From the NCBI RefSeq assembly GCF_015160875.1, contig NZ_CP063374.1, positions 2,356,001 to 2,420,000 on the forward strand: DNA of 64,000 nucleotides. The letters are read 5' to 3'. Below, in pieces: positions 25,396-34,489 of this stretch. The notes beneath the pieces are model-generated. The model saw only the letters and a program-made list of their open reading frames with translations, was not told where the DNA came from and searched no databases. Source of the stretch: Streptomyces chromofuscus. Its GTDB lineage: Bacteria > Actinomycetota > Actinomycetes > Streptomycetales > Streptomycetaceae. The translations under genes and the position numbers were made by a program. Numbering within the stretch: position 1 is the first letter of the stretch; each line of letters starts with the position of its first letter.

Positions 25396-26415
25396 ATGAC
25401 ACGAATCGACAAGAACCCCAGCAGCGCGGCCGTGACCGTGCGGGGGCTGGTCAAGCACTACGGCGAGACCAGGGCGCTGGACGGAGTCGACCTGGACGTG
25501 CGTGAGGGCACGGTGATGGGAGTGCTGGGGCCGAACGGGGCCGGTAAGACCACGCTCGTGCGGATCCTTTCCACCCTGCTGGCCCCGGACGCCGGCCGGG
25601 CGACCGTGGCCGGCTACGACGTGGTGCGCCAGCCCCGGCAGCTGCGCCGGGTGATCGGGCTCACCGGGCAGTACGCCTCCGTCGACGAGAAGCTCCCCGG
25701 CTGGGAGAACCTGTACATGATCGGGCGGCTGCTGGACCTGCCCCGCAAGGAGGCCCGCGCGCGGGCCGACGAGCTGCTGGAGCGGTTCTCGCTCACCGAG
25801 GCGGCCAAGCGGCCTGCGGCCACCTATTCCGGCGGTATGCGCCGGCGGCTCGACCTGGCGGCCTCGATGATCGGACGGCCGGCCGTGCTGTTCCTCGACG
25901 AGCCCACCACCGGCCTCGACCCGCGCACCCGCAACGAGGTGTGGGACGAGGTGAAGGCCATGGTCGGCGACGGGGTCACCGTCCTGCTGACCACGCAGTA
26001 CATGGAGGAGGCCGAGCAGCTGGCCTCCGAGCTGACCGTCGTCGACCGGGGGAAGGTCATCGCGGGCGGCGGGATCGAGGAGCTGAAGGCCAAGGTCGGC
26101 GGGCGGACGCTGCGGGTGCGGCCGGCCGATCCGGAGCAGCTGCGCCCGCTGGCCCGCGCCCTGGACGAGCTGGGCATCACCGGGCTGGCCACGACCACCG
26201 TGGACACCGAGGGCGGCGCCGTGCTGGTGCCGATCCTCAGCGACGAGCAGCTGACCGCCGTGGTCGGCGCCGTCACCGCGCGCGGTGTCACGCTCGCCTC
26301 CATCAGCACCGAACTGCCCAGCCTGGACGAGGTGTTCCTGTCCCTCACCGGCCACCGCGCCAGTGCCCCGCAGGACGCCGTGCCCGCCGACGACCGCGAG
26401 GAGGTCGCCGTATGA
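25396..26415 (+). CDS. Drug-resistance ABC transporter ATP-binding protein (DrrA type)
   Basis: This encodes 339 residues from the ATG at 25396; an upstream in-frame start at 25366 gives a leader without family support. Walker A GPNGAGKTT, signature YSGGMRRRLDLA, Walker B AVLFLDEPTTGLD and LLTTQYMEEAEQL identify a DrrA-like ATPase, including its C-terminal regulatory extension (about 230-339) with SLDEVFLSLTGH. There is no clear ribosome site, so the mRNA may be leaderless. It powers the permease that follows. Confidence 0.92.
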   Translation: MTRIDKNPSSAAVTVRGLVKHYGETRALDGVDLDVREGTVMGVLGPNGAGKTTLVRILSTLLAPDAGRATVAGYDVVRQPRQLRRVIGLTGQYASVDEKLPGWENLYMIGRLLDLPRKEARARADELLERFSLTEAAKRPAATYSGGMRRRLDLAASMIGRPAVLFLDEPTTGLDPRTRNEVWDEVKAMVGDGVTVLLTTQYMEEAEQLASELTVVDRGKVIAGGGIEELKAKVGGRTLRVRPADPEQLRPLARALDELGITGLATTTVDTEGGAVLVPILSDEQLTAVVGAVTARGVTLASISTELPSLDEVFLSLTGHRASAPQDAVPADDREEVAV

Positions 26416-27224
26416 GCGCCGCCGTCACCACTGCCGACGCCGACACCCGCATCCCGCTGCGCGCCCACCTGCGCCACACCGGGGCCCTGATCCGCCGCAA
26501 CCTGCTGTGGATCCGGCAGGACCCCGAGTCGATGTTCGACGCGCTGCTGATGCCGGTCGTCTTCACCCTGCTGTTCGTGTACGTCTTCGGCGGCTCCATC
26601 GGGCAGGCCCTGGGCGGCGGCCAGGACGGCTACGTGCAGTACGTGATTCCCGGCATGATCGCGATGATGAGCATGACGCTGTCCCAAGGCGTCGGCACCG
26701 GCTTCAGCCAGGACTTCAACTCCGGTGTCATGGACCGCTTCCGGTCCCTGCCGATCGGGCGCGGCTCGGTGCTGTTCGCGAAGATCTCGGTCGAGCTGGT
26801 CCGGATGCTGTTCGCGACGACCGTGCTGATGATCGTCGCCGTCCTGGTCGGCTTCGAGATCACCGACTGGCTCGGCGTGCTCGCGGCCGTGGGCCTGTCC
26901 ACGGCGTTCGCCTCGTCGATCATGTGGGTGTTCCTCACCCTGGGCGTGGTCCTGAAGAACGCGCAGTCGGTGCAGGCGATGGGCTTCCTGGTGCTGTTCC
27001 CGCTCCAGTTCGGCTCGTCGATCTTCGCGCCGACGGCCTCGATGCCGGGCTGGCTCCAGGCGTTCACCGACTACAACCCGCTGTCCACGCTCGCGGACGC
27101 GGCCCGCGGCCTGATGGTGGGCGGACCGGTGGCGCAGGACCTGTGGGTGACCCTCGGCTGGTCGGTGGCGATCACGGCGGTGATGGCGCCGGTCGCGATC
27201 CACAAGTTCCGCACCAAGAGCTGA
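26412..27224 (+). CDS. ABC-2 type permease (DrrB type)
   Basis: This encodes 270 residues; ATG overlaps the ATPase stop (ATGA). Six membrane helices are visible, with the conserved cytoplasmic helix LIRRNLLWIRQDPESM at the start and the ABC-2 signature FSQDFNSGVMDRFRSLPI before helix 3. Together with the ATPase it should export a lipophilic compound such as an anthracycline-like drug. It is followed closely by the convergent AfsR-like regulator. Confidence 0.92.
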   Translation: MSAAVTTADADTRIPLRAHLRHTGALIRRNLLWIRQDPESMFDALLMPVVFTLLFVYVFGGSIGQALGGGQDGYVQYVIPGMIAMMSMTLSQGVGTGFSQDFNSGVMDRFRSLPIGRGSVLFAKISVELVRMLFATTVLMIVAVLVGFEITDWLGVLAAVGLSTAFASSIMWVFLTLGVVLKNAQSVQAMGFLVLFPLQFGSSIFAPTASMPGWLQAFTDYNPLSTLADAARGLMVGGPVAQDLWVTLGWSVAITAVMAPVAIHKFRTKS

Positions 27225-27231
27225 CCGCCGG

Positions 27232-30200
27232 TCAGATCAGGGCGGCGGCCTCCTTCTCGGTGAGGCCGCCGCCCTCGGCGTACGCCGCCGCGTACTCCTC
27301 GTCGGACAGCACCGCCCGGACGGCGGCCGTGGCGCGCCGGTGCGCCTCACGCTCCAGGGAGGACATCGCATGGCTACGGGGCAGCAGGGCGTCGGCCGCG
27401 CCGAGGCAGCGGGCGGCGTCCCGGGCGTCGGGCCCGCCCTCGGCGGCCACCGCGAGCGCCGCGATGACGAGGTACGCCGACACCAGCTGCGGGGCCATGG
27501 CCCGCGACAGCGGGTCCGCCGCCTGCTCCAGGCCGCGCCGGACCTTCGCCCGGGCCTCGGCCCAGTGGCCCTCGGCGGCGTCCACCCAGGCCTCCTGGGC
27601 GAGGATGAACGCGTCGAACACGACGAAGTGGGCGATGGTGAACTCCTCGCGCAGGGCCCGCAGATGCTCGCGCGCCTCGGCGATACGGCCGGTGCAGCTG
27701 AGCCATCCGGCGAGGACGATCCGGCCGAACGGCATGGCCTCGTTGTGCGCGCCCTCCGCGGCGCCGATCACCTCCCGCAGCAGCCGCTCGCCCCGCTCGG
27801 CCTCCCCCGCCTCCAGCAGGGCGCTGCCCAGCCGGGCGGTGAGGACGGCGTGCTGGGCGCGGGCGCCGAGCCGCCGGGCATGCGCCATGGCCGCCTCGTA
27901 GTCGGCGGCGGCCTCCTCGTAACGCGCCTTGCGCTCGTGGGCCTCGGCACGGGCGGAGAGCGCCTCGGCGCTGCCCCAGGCGTCACCGAGACGTTCGAAG
28001 ATGGCCAGCGACTCGTCGGCGTCCCGGCCGGCGTCGGCCGCCCGGTCGGCGTGGTTGGCGCGGATGTTGGCGCGCAGTTGCAGGCTGGTGGCGAGTTCCC
28101 AGTCGTAGCCGGGCGTCGCGCGGCAGGTGTCGACGGCGGCGTCGAGGAGCACGCCCAGCCGGTCCATGCCGCCGGTGAGCATCACCGCGTAGAACGACAG
28201 CATGCCGGGGCTGCGGCAGGTCTGCGGCAGGCCCGGCTCGTAGGTGTCGGCCATGGCCCGCAGCTTGCGCTGGGCCTCGGGGGTCTGCCAGGCGTCCAGC
28301 TCGGTGTCCATGCAGGCCAGGTGGGCCAGGTGGACGCCGCGCCGGGCCTCCTGGAGGAGTTCCCCGGTCAGCGGGGGCGGTTCGTCGGTGCAGCGCTGCC
28401 ACACCGGGGCGGCCTTGCGGACCGGCTCGGTGAACGGGTCGGGGCCGAGCTCCATCACCGCGCGCGACCAGTTGCGGGCCTCCGTGCGCAGATCCCGCAT
28501 CTGCCAGTACCAGGCCAGCGACAGCACCAGGCACAGCGCCTCCTGCTCGTCGCGTTCGGCGACGGCGTGGCGCAGGGCGGTGCGCAGGTTCTCGTACTCC
28601 TGCTGGAGCCGTTCGACGGCGGCGAGCTGGCCGGAGCCGCGCAGCAACGGGTCGGTCGTGCGGGCGAGTTCCCGGTAGTAGGTCAGATGGGCCCGCGCGG
28701 TCTCGGCACGGCGGCCGGCCTCGTCGAGCCGTTCGCCGGCGTACTCGGCGACGGTCTCCAGCAGCCGGTAGCGCATCTCGCCGTCGCCGGACGGGGCGGC
28801 GACGACGAGCGACTTGTCGACCAGGGAGCCGAGCGCGTCCAGGGCGGTGGGTCCGCACACGGCCTCGGCCGCCGCGAGGTCGCAGCCGCCGGCGAACACG
28901 GACAGGCGGCGCAGCACGTCCCGCTCGTCGTCGTCCAGCAGGTCCCAGGACCAGTCGACGACGGCCCGGAGCGTCTGCTGGCGGGGCAGCACGGTCCGGC
29001 TGCCGGAGGTGAGCAGGCGGAAGCGGTCGTCGAGCCGGTCGGCGATCTGGCGGGGCGTGAGCATCCGCAGCCGGGCGGCGGCCAGCTCGATGCCGAGGGG
29101 CAGGCCGTCGAGGCGACGGCAGATCTCGGCGCACGCCTCGGGGTCGTCGTCGATCCGGAACCCGGGCCTGGCGGCGGCCCCGCGATCCGCGAGCAGCCGC
29201 AGGGCGTACGGCTCCGGCAGCGGCTCCACGGGCCGCAGCACCTCCCCCGGTACGCCGAGGGGTTCCCGGCTGGTGGCGAGGACCGTGAGGTTCGGGCACC
29301 GCGCGAGCAGCTCCTCGGTCAGCCGGGCGGCGGCGTCGACGACGTGCTCGCAGTTGTCGAGGACGATCAGCATGCGGCGCCGGGCGCAGTGCTCGACGAG
29401 TCGGGCGACGGGGTCGTCGTGGCGGTCGGTGACGGCGGCCCGCAGCTCCTCGGCGCCGGCGCCGTGCAGCACGGTCTCGCGGGCGCCGATCGCGGTGAGC
29501 ACGGCCTCCGGGACGGCGGCCGGGTCGTCGACGGGCGCCAGTTCGGCCAGCCACACCCCGTCGAGGGCCGCGTCCCGTACGGTCTCGGCGGCCTCCTGCG
29601 ACAGCCGGGTCTTGCCCGCCCCACCGGGGCCGAGCAGCGTGACCAGCCGGGCGGTGGCCAGGTCGCCGCGGATGGCCTCGATGTCGTCGGCCCGCCCGAC
29701 GAACGAGGTGAGGCGGGCCCGCAGGTTGCCGCGCGGGTGGGGCTCGGCCGGGCGGGTGTCCCGCTGCCGGAGCAGCTCGGCGTGCAGGGCGCGCAGCTCG
29801 GGTCCCGGGTCGGACCCCAGCCGGTCGGCGAGCAGCCGCCGTACGTCCTCGTAGGCGGCCAGCGCCTCGGCGGTGCGGCCCGCGTCGCGCAGGGCGCGCA
29901 GGCGCAGCGCCTGGAGGGGTTCGTCCAGGGGGTGGCTCTCGCACAGGGCGGTCAGCTCGGGCAGCGCCTGCTCGGCCCGGCCGAGGGCGAGGGAGGCGGC
30001 GAGCCGGGCACGGCGGGCGTCCAGCCGGCGGGCGGCGCAGCGGGCCGCCTCGACGGTGCGGTCCGGGAGGTCGGCGAGGGCGGGGTCCTGCCACAGGGCG
30101 AGGGCGTCGTCGAGGAGGACGGCGGCTTTCGCCGGGTCGCCGTCCGCCAGGGCCAGGGCGCCCTCGTCGGCGAGCCGCTCGAACCGGTGCAGGTCGACGT

Positions 30201-30489
30201 CGTCGGGCGCGGCGGCCAGCCGGTAGCCGCCCTCGGCCGACGCGATAGCCTGCGCCCCCAGCACCCGGCGCAGCCGCCCCACGAGCGCCTGCAGTGCCCC
30301 GGCCGCGTCGGCGGGCGGGTCCCCGTCCCACACCTCGTCCACCAGCAGTCCCGCGGGCACGACCCGGCCGGCCCGCAGCGCCAGCACGGTGAGCAGCGCA
30401 CGCAGGCGCGCCCCACCGACCGGGAGAACCGAACCGTCGGGGCGAACCGCCTGTGTGGTGCCGAGGATGCGATAGCGCACGGGACCCAT
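27232..30489 (-). CDS. AfsR/SARP-family regulator with BTAD, NB-ARC-like ATPase and TPR repeats
   Basis: This encodes 1085 residues from ATG 30489; a GTG two codons earlier is possible. An OmpR-like winged helix (about 1-90, MGPVRYRILG...LRALLTVLALRAGRVV) is followed by a BTAD domain (about 95-240), an AAA/NB-ARC-type P-loop ATPase with LLGPGGAGKT (about 290) and VLDNCEHV, and a long TPR-rich C-terminus. This is the architecture of AfsR and pathway-specific SARPs, which activate secondary metabolism. No biosynthetic cluster is in view; the nearest candidate partner is the convergent DrrAB exporter, eight bases from its stop. Confidence 0.9.
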   Translation of the reverse strand: MGPVRYRILGTTQAVRPDGSVLPVGGARLRALLTVLALRAGRVVPAGLLVDEVWDGDPPADAAGALQALVGRLRRVLGAQAIASAEGGYRLAAAPDDVDLHRFERLADEGALALADGDPAKAAVLLDDALALWQDPALADLPDRTVEAARCAARRLDARRARLAASLALGRAEQALPELTALCESHPLDEPLQALRLRALRDAGRTAEALAAYEDVRRLLADRLGSDPGPELRALHAELLRQRDTRPAEPHPRGNLRARLTSFVGRADDIEAIRGDLATARLVTLLGPGGAGKTRLSQEAAETVRDAALDGVWLAELAPVDDPAAVPEAVLTAIGARETVLHGAGAEELRAAVTDRHDDPVARLVEHCARRRMLIVLDNCEHVVDAAARLTEELLARCPNLTVLATSREPLGVPGEVLRPVEPLPEPYALRLLADRGAAARPGFRIDDDPEACAEICRRLDGLPLGIELAAARLRMLTPRQIADRLDDRFRLLTSGSRTVLPRQQTLRAVVDWSWDLLDDDERDVLRRLSVFAGGCDLAAAEAVCGPTALDALGSLVDKSLVVAAPSGDGEMRYRLLETVAEYAGERLDEAGRRAETARAHLTYYRELARTTDPLLRGSGQLAAVERLQQEYENLRTALRHAVAERDEQEALCLVLSLAWYWQMRDLRTEARNWSRAVMELGPDPFTEPVRKAAPVWQRCTDEPPPLTGELLQEARRGVHLAHLACMDTELDAWQTPEAQRKLRAMADTYEPGLPQTCRSPGMLSFYAVMLTGGMDRLGVLLDAAVDTCRATPGYDWELATSLQLRANIRANHADRAADAGRDADESLAIFERLGDAWGSAEALSARAEAHERKARYEEAAADYEAAMAHARRLGARAQHAVLTARLGSALLEAGEAERGERLLREVIGAAEGAHNEAMPFGRIVLAGWLSCTGRIAEAREHLRALREEFTIAHFVVFDAFILAQEAWVDAAEGHWAEARAKVRRGLEQAADPLSRAMAPQLVSAYLVIAALAVAAEGGPDARDAARCLGAADALLPRSHAMSSLEREAHRRATAAVRAVLSDEEYAAAYAEGGGLTEKEAAALI
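27241..27273. terminator. Hairpin inside the AfsR-like 3' end, probable drrB-like terminator
   Basis: An 11-bp perfect stem, GGCGGCGGCCT (27241-27251) with AGGCCGCCGCC (27263-27273), lies within the last 14 codons of the minus-strand regulator and 17 bases past the stop of the permease. The two genes seem to share it. Confidence 0.6.
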
Positions 30490-30652
30490 TGTCACCGCCG
30501 CGGCCAGGGCGCCGTCTCCGGGTTGACGCCCGCATGAACCGCGGGGGCGGGAACCGAGGGCGACGGGGAACCTTCCCGTCGGACGCCGACGTTCCCCTCA
30601 CGCCACCGGTACGGTCGGTCCCACGCCGCACGCCACGTCAGGAGAACTCCCC

Positions 30653-31453
30653 ATGACCACCGCCGCCACCCGTCGCGCCGAGCGGCGGATCAGTCCCGTC
30701 TTCCTCGGGATACTGGCCGTCACGGCGGTGACCGGGTGGGCCACCTGGACCGGGTTCGCGGCGCAGCCCGGGGTGGCCGTGTTCCTGTTCGTGACCGGTG
30801 CGTGGGTCGTGTCGCTGTGCCTGCACGAGTACGCGCACGCCCGGACCGCGCTGCACGGCGGGGACATCACGGTGGGCGCGAAGGGGTATCTCACGCTCAA
30901 CCCGCTGAAGTACACGCACGCGCTGCTGAGCATCGTGCTGCCCGTGCTGTTCGTGATCATGGGCGGGATCGGGCTGCCCGGCGGTGCGGTGTTCATCGAG
31001 CGCGGGCGGATCCGAGGACGCTGGAAGCACAGCCTGGTCTCGGCGGCCGGTCCGCTGACGAACGTGCTGTTCGCCGCCGTGTGCACGGCGCCGTTCTGGC
31101 TGGACGCCCTGGACGGGGTGCCGCGCGACTTCCGTCACGCGCTGGCGTTCCTGGCGCTGCTGCAGGTGACGGCCGCGATCCTGAACTTCCTGCCGGTGCC
31201 GGGCCTGGACGGCTACGGCGTGGTCGAGCCCTGGCTGTCGTACAACGTCCGGCGGCAGGTGGAGCCCATCGCGCCCTTCGGGCTGCTGCTGGTGTTCGCG
31301 CTGCTGTGGATCCCGGCGCTGAACGGCGCGTTCTTCGACGTGGTCGACGCCGTGCTGCGCGGCCTCGGCGTCGGCGAGGCCGACACGTACTGCGGGTACG
31401 AGCTGTACCGCTTCTGGCTCGGGACGAACGAGTACTGCTCGGTCAGCCCGTGA
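30653..31453 (+). CDS. Site-2-protease-like M50 metalloprotease
   Basis: This encodes 266 residues; AGGAGAA precedes the ATG. A hydrophobic protein with about six helices carries HEYAH (HExxH zinc site, about residues 58-62) in helix 2 and FLPVPGLDGYG (the second conserved aspartate motif) in a later helix. Both are hallmarks of intramembrane M50 proteases such as RseP and Rip1, but there is no PDZ domain. The substrate is unknown; anti-sigma factors or signal peptides are possible. It overlaps the convergent small membrane gene by 11 bases. Confidence 0.85.
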   Translation: MTTAATRRAERRISPVFLGILAVTAVTGWATWTGFAAQPGVAVFLFVTGAWVVSLCLHEYAHARTALHGGDITVGAKGYLTLNPLKYTHALLSIVLPVLFVIMGGIGLPGGAVFIERGRIRGRWKHSLVSAAGPLTNVLFAAVCTAPFWLDALDGVPRDFRHALAFLALLQVTAAILNFLPVPGLDGYGVVEPWLSYNVRRQVEPIAPFGLLLVFALLWIPALNGAFFDVVDAVLRGLGVGEADTYCGYELYRFWLGTNEYCSVSP

Positions 31454-31655
31454 CCGAGTCCCGCCGTCCGGCGCTGCCGCGCCTGAGGTAGTACCAGGCC
31501 ATGTTGGACGACAGGCCCGCCAGCAGCACCCACACGACACCCAGCCAGCTGCCCCGCACGAAGGACAGGACGGCCGCGGCGACCGCGAGGACGCAGACGA
31601 CGAGGGCGTAGAGGGCGAGTCGCCGGGCCGGGCTGGGCGGGGGCAGGGCGGGCAT
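31443..31655 (-). CDS. Small two-helix membrane protein
   Basis: This encodes 70 residues from the ATG at 31655, which has CAGGAG ten bases upstream; a longer frame to 31706 has no such support. After a Pro-rich start come two membrane helices (about 12-32 and 37-55) and a basic tail, YYLRRGSAGRR. No family is recognised. It is convergent with, and overlaps, the M50 protease gene. Confidence 0.65.
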   Translation of the reverse strand: MPALPPPSPARRLALYALVVCVLAVAAAVLSFVRGSWLGVVWVLLAGLSSNMAWYYLRRGSAGRRDSVTG

Positions 31656-31710
31656 GGTGGTCGGCTCCTGTCGGGGGACACTGGTGCTGACACCAGTGTC
31701 CCCCATGGGG

Positions 31711-32430
31711 TCATACGTCCGTGACGCGCAGGCCCGCGTGCGCCTTGTACCGGCGGTTCACCGAGATCAGGTTGGCGACCAGCGACTCGACCTGGTGGGC
31801 GTTGCGCAGCCGGCCCGCGAAGATGCCGCGCATGCCGGGGATGCGGCCGGCCAGCGCCTGCACGATCTCCACGTCCGCCCGCTCCTCGCCGAGGACCATG
31901 ACGTCGGTGTCGATCTCCTCGATCTGCGGGTCCTGCAGGAGGACGGCCGACAGGTGGTGGAAGGCGGCGGTGACCCGGGCGTCCGGCAGCAGGGCGGCGG
32001 CCTGCTCGGCGGCGCTGCCCTCCTCGGGCTTCAGCGCGTACGCGCCCTTCTTGTCGAAGCCGAGGGGGTTGACGCAGTCGACGACGAGCTTGCCCGCCAG
32101 CTCGGCGCGCAGGGACTGGAGCGTCTTGCCGTGCCCCTCCCACGGCACGGCGACGATCACGATGTCGCTGCGCCGGGCGCACTCGGCGTTGTCGGCGCCC
32201 TCGACGCCGTGCCCGAGTTCCCCGGCGGCGGCCTGCGCGCGCTCGGCGGCGCGCGAACCGATGATCACCTTCTGGCCGGCCCGCGCGAGCCGGTAGGCGA
32301 GGCCCTTGCCCTGCGGCCCGGTCCCGCCGAGCACACCGACGACCAGCCCGGAGACGTCGGGCAGGTCCCAGGGGTCCTTGGCGGGGGCCTTCGCGGGCTT
32401 CTCTGCAGCAGCACTGTCCGTAGAGGTCAT
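31711..32430 (-). CDS. npdG: F420H2:NADP oxidoreductase
   Basis: This encodes 239 residues from ATG 32430. An Ala/Lys-rich leader (1-25) precedes a Rossmann fold starting VVGVLGGTGPQGKGLAYRLARAG, with IIGSRAAERA for NADP phosphate, and the family-specific KLVVDCVNPLGFDKKG and VTAAFHHLSAVLLQDP. The enzyme moves hydride between NADPH and coenzyme F420, which Streptomyces use in antibiotic tailoring and redox defence. PPOX-type F420 partners are common in this genus; one is at 1565. The start lacks a strong ribosome site. Confidence 0.92.
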   Translation of the reverse strand: MTSTDSAAAEKPAKAPAKDPWDLPDVSGLVVGVLGGTGPQGKGLAYRLARAGQKVIIGSRAAERAQAAAGELGHGVEGADNAECARRSDIVIVAVPWEGHGKTLQSLRAELAGKLVVDCVNPLGFDKKGAYALKPEEGSAAEQAAALLPDARVTAAFHHLSAVLLQDPQIEEIDTDVMVLGEERADVEIVQALAGRIPGMRGIFAGRLRNAHQVESLVANLISVNRRYKAHAGLRVTDV

Positions 32431-32468
32431 GAGCCAGACTCTACGGCCGGCCCCGCCGGCCGGCGGTC

Positions 32469-33542
32469 TCAGGTGAGGCGCGTCACGGGCAGCCGCCGGA
32501 AGGCGATCCGCTCGTACGCCCCGAAGTCGCCGGTCTCGTACAGCAGCCCGACCGTGCGGTCGTCGACGCGGACCAGGTCGGAGTAGGCGGCGGGGAGGCC
32601 GTCGACGGTGTGGGTCTCGCGCCAGGTGGTGCCGTGGTCGGTGGAGGCCCGCAGCGTCATCAGGCCGCGCCCGGTGGGGAACGCGGGGCCGGAGAACAGC
32701 AGGACGTCGGGCTTGCCGAGGTGCAGGACGCTGGCCTGGCAGACGGGGCCGGCGAGGCCGGCCTGCGGGCGGAAGGGCTGCACGAGCGTCGCGCCACCGT
32801 CCTCGGAGAGGGCGTCCGCGCGGTTGCCGGGCGACGGGGAGTCGTTGCGGGTGTTGAAGTAGACGCGCCCGTCGGCGAGTTCGGCGGCGGTGGTCTCGTT
32901 GGCGTTGATGTAGCCGTCGCTGTTGTGGTCCAGGTAGCCGAGGTACCAGCTCTCGCCGCGGTCGTCGCTGAGCAGGCAGTGTCCGCTGTTGTACTTCGCC
33001 TCGTCGCCGACGTCGGAGCCGGTGGGCGGGAGGGTGTGGTTGCCGGGCACGACGACCCGGCCGGTCTTCAACTGGATGGCATGGCCGGGCGTGGTGGCGT
33101 ACCAGCGCCAGCCGGGCCGCTTGACCTGCTCGGTGATCTCGCGGGGCGCGGACCAGCTCTGCCCGTCGTCGTCGCTGTGCTGCACCCACACCCTTCTGCC
33201 GTCGGCCTCGCTCACCTCGCCGCGCAGGATGAGGTGCTCGGAGGCGGACGCGGCGGAGCGGACGTGGACGAGCAGGATGCGGCCGGTGTCGAGGACGACG
33301 GGGGCGGGGTTGCCCGCGAGGTCGGTGCCGTTGTCGGCGGCGACCTGCAACGGGCCCCAGGTGCGGCCGCCGTCCGTGGAGCGCTTCAGCACGATGTCGA
33401 TGTGACCCCAGTCCTTCGCGGAGTCGACCCTGCCCTCGCAGAAGGCGAGGAGAGTTCCTTCGTGCGTGCGGACGACGGCCGGGATGCGGTAACTGGCGTA
33501 CCCTTCGCGGCCGGCGCGGAAGGGGACGGTGGCTGCGGACAT
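32469..33542 (-). CDS. Exo-alpha-sialidase (BNR-repeat neuraminidase)
   Basis: This encodes 357 residues from ATG 33542, with AAGGAG eight bases before. A six-bladed propeller is marked by the N-terminal YRIP motif (arginine triad residue), YEGR-like FCEGRVDSAKDWG, and Asp boxes STDGGRTWG, SDDDGQSWS, SDDRGESWY, and STDHGTTW. It should release sialic acid from glycans. There is no signal peptide, which is unusual for a sialidase acting on host or environmental glycans, so either it is intracellular or leaves by another route. Confidence 0.88.
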   Translation of the reverse strand: MSAATVPFRAGREGYASYRIPAVVRTHEGTLLAFCEGRVDSAKDWGHIDIVLKRSTDGGRTWGPLQVAADNGTDLAGNPAPVVLDTGRILLVHVRSAASASEHLILRGEVSEADGRRVWVQHSDDDGQSWSAPREITEQVKRPGWRWYATTPGHAIQLKTGRVVVPGNHTLPPTGSDVGDEAKYNSGHCLLSDDRGESWYLGYLDHNSDGYINANETTAAELADGRVYFNTRNDSPSPGNRADALSEDGGATLVQPFRPQAGLAGPVCQASVLHLGKPDVLLFSGPAFPTGRGLMTLRASTDHGTTWRETHTVDGLPAAYSDLVRVDDRTVGLLYETGDFGAYERIAFRRLPVTRLT

Positions 33543-33611
33543 GGGCGGCTCCTTCAATGCTGCACCCGTGTGGTGCGGTGTGGCGCTCGGCGGTCGGGTT
33601 GGGGGGTCGGG

Positions 33612-33720
33612 CTCGGTGCTCGTGGTTCGCTTGCGGTCTCGGTGCTCGTGATTCGCCTTTCGTGCCGGTGATGCGTGCTTCGCCCTTCGTGCTCGATGAC
33701 GCGTGCTTCGCCGTTCTGCT
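33612..33720. repeat. Degenerate tandem repeat, about 26-27 bp period, four units
   Basis: Units beginning CTCGGTGCTCGTGGTTCGC (33612), CTCGGTGCTCGTGATTCGC (33638), CGGTGATGCGTGCTTCGC (about 33666) and CGATGACGCGTGCTTCGC (about 33693) follow each other between the sialidase start and the next gene. The composition is T-rich on one strand, and no reading frame is supported. Promoters for both divergent genes must lie within or beside it. Confidence 0.6.
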
Positions 33721-33840
33721 TCCCCGATCGGCGCGCCGGTGATCTCCGTGAACGGCGGTCATGCGACCCTGTGCCCCTCTTGGGCGAATTCACGAGGAAC
33801 TCCCGGTCCCGGGAGGCCGGTTGCGGCAGTATGCGGGGGC

Positions 33841-34443
33841 ATGGATGCCGTACGGGTCGCGTTGCTGCGCGAAGTGCTCGCCGGGACCGAGTGGTTGGGG
33901 GCCACGCGGAGGTTCGCCGGGGTGCTGCGCGGGTCCGTGGTGTCGCACGGGGGCGGCCTGCTGCTGGTCGGCACGCGCGAGTACGAGCCGTGGCACCTGG
34001 CTGCGCACCTGGTCGACGAGGCGGCCTGGTCGGGTACGCCGGAGCTGGCGCCGACCCTCGTGCGCCATGACGCGCGCCCCTCGGACCCGGCGCACCTCGC
34101 GGTCGGGCTGGGGCGGATCGAGGCCGCACGGCGCGGGGAGACGCTGCTGACGGTGGCGCCGGAGGAGCCCTGCGACGCGCTGCTGGAGCGGGTGCACGAC
34201 GCGCGACGGGCCGGTGCGACGGTGCTGGCGCTGGGCACCGCCGAGGGGGAGCTCGCGGCGATGGCGCACGACGCGCTGGCCGTCGGGGCGGAGTCGGAGC
34301 TGGACCTGGACACCGTGCAGCACCTGGTGAGCGCGGCGGCGGGCGAGAACCCGCTGCCCACGTCACGGGGCCGCCGCCGCTTCCGGGACCGCCTGGCCCG
34401 CCTGGCGGACGAACTGACGGCCCCACCGCCTCCCCGCTGGTAG
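33841..34443 (+). CDS. SIS-like conserved hypothetical protein
   Basis: This encodes 200 residues starting MDAVRVALLREVLAG. The layout, an N-terminal GG...LLLVGTREYEPWHLAAHL and later DALLERVHDARRAGATVLALG and MAHDALAVG, recalls sugar-isomerase (SIS) folds of a streptomycete-specific family, with alternating beta-alpha elements. No catalytic residues are obvious. ATG at 33841 has no clear ribosome site. It is the only gene between two repeat tracts. Confidence 0.65.
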   Translation: MDAVRVALLREVLAGTEWLGATRRFAGVLRGSVVSHGGGLLLVGTREYEPWHLAAHLVDEAAWSGTPELAPTLVRHDARPSDPAHLAVGLGRIEAARRGETLLTVAPEEPCDALLERVHDARRAGATVLALGTAEGELAAMAHDALAVGAESELDLDTVQHLVSAAAGENPLPTSRGRRRFRDRLARLADELTAPPPPRW

Positions 34444-34489
34444 CCCCGCACGGCTGATGGCCCCACACCGCTGGTGGCCGACCGACGAG

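Noticed and set aside
27340..30537. 1065-residue plus-strand frame over the AfsR-like gene
   Set aside because: Antisense shadow; the minus strand has full domain structure.
33549..33840. Frames through the 26-bp repeats as coding
   Set aside because: Repeat period is not constant and the frames lack starts and homology.
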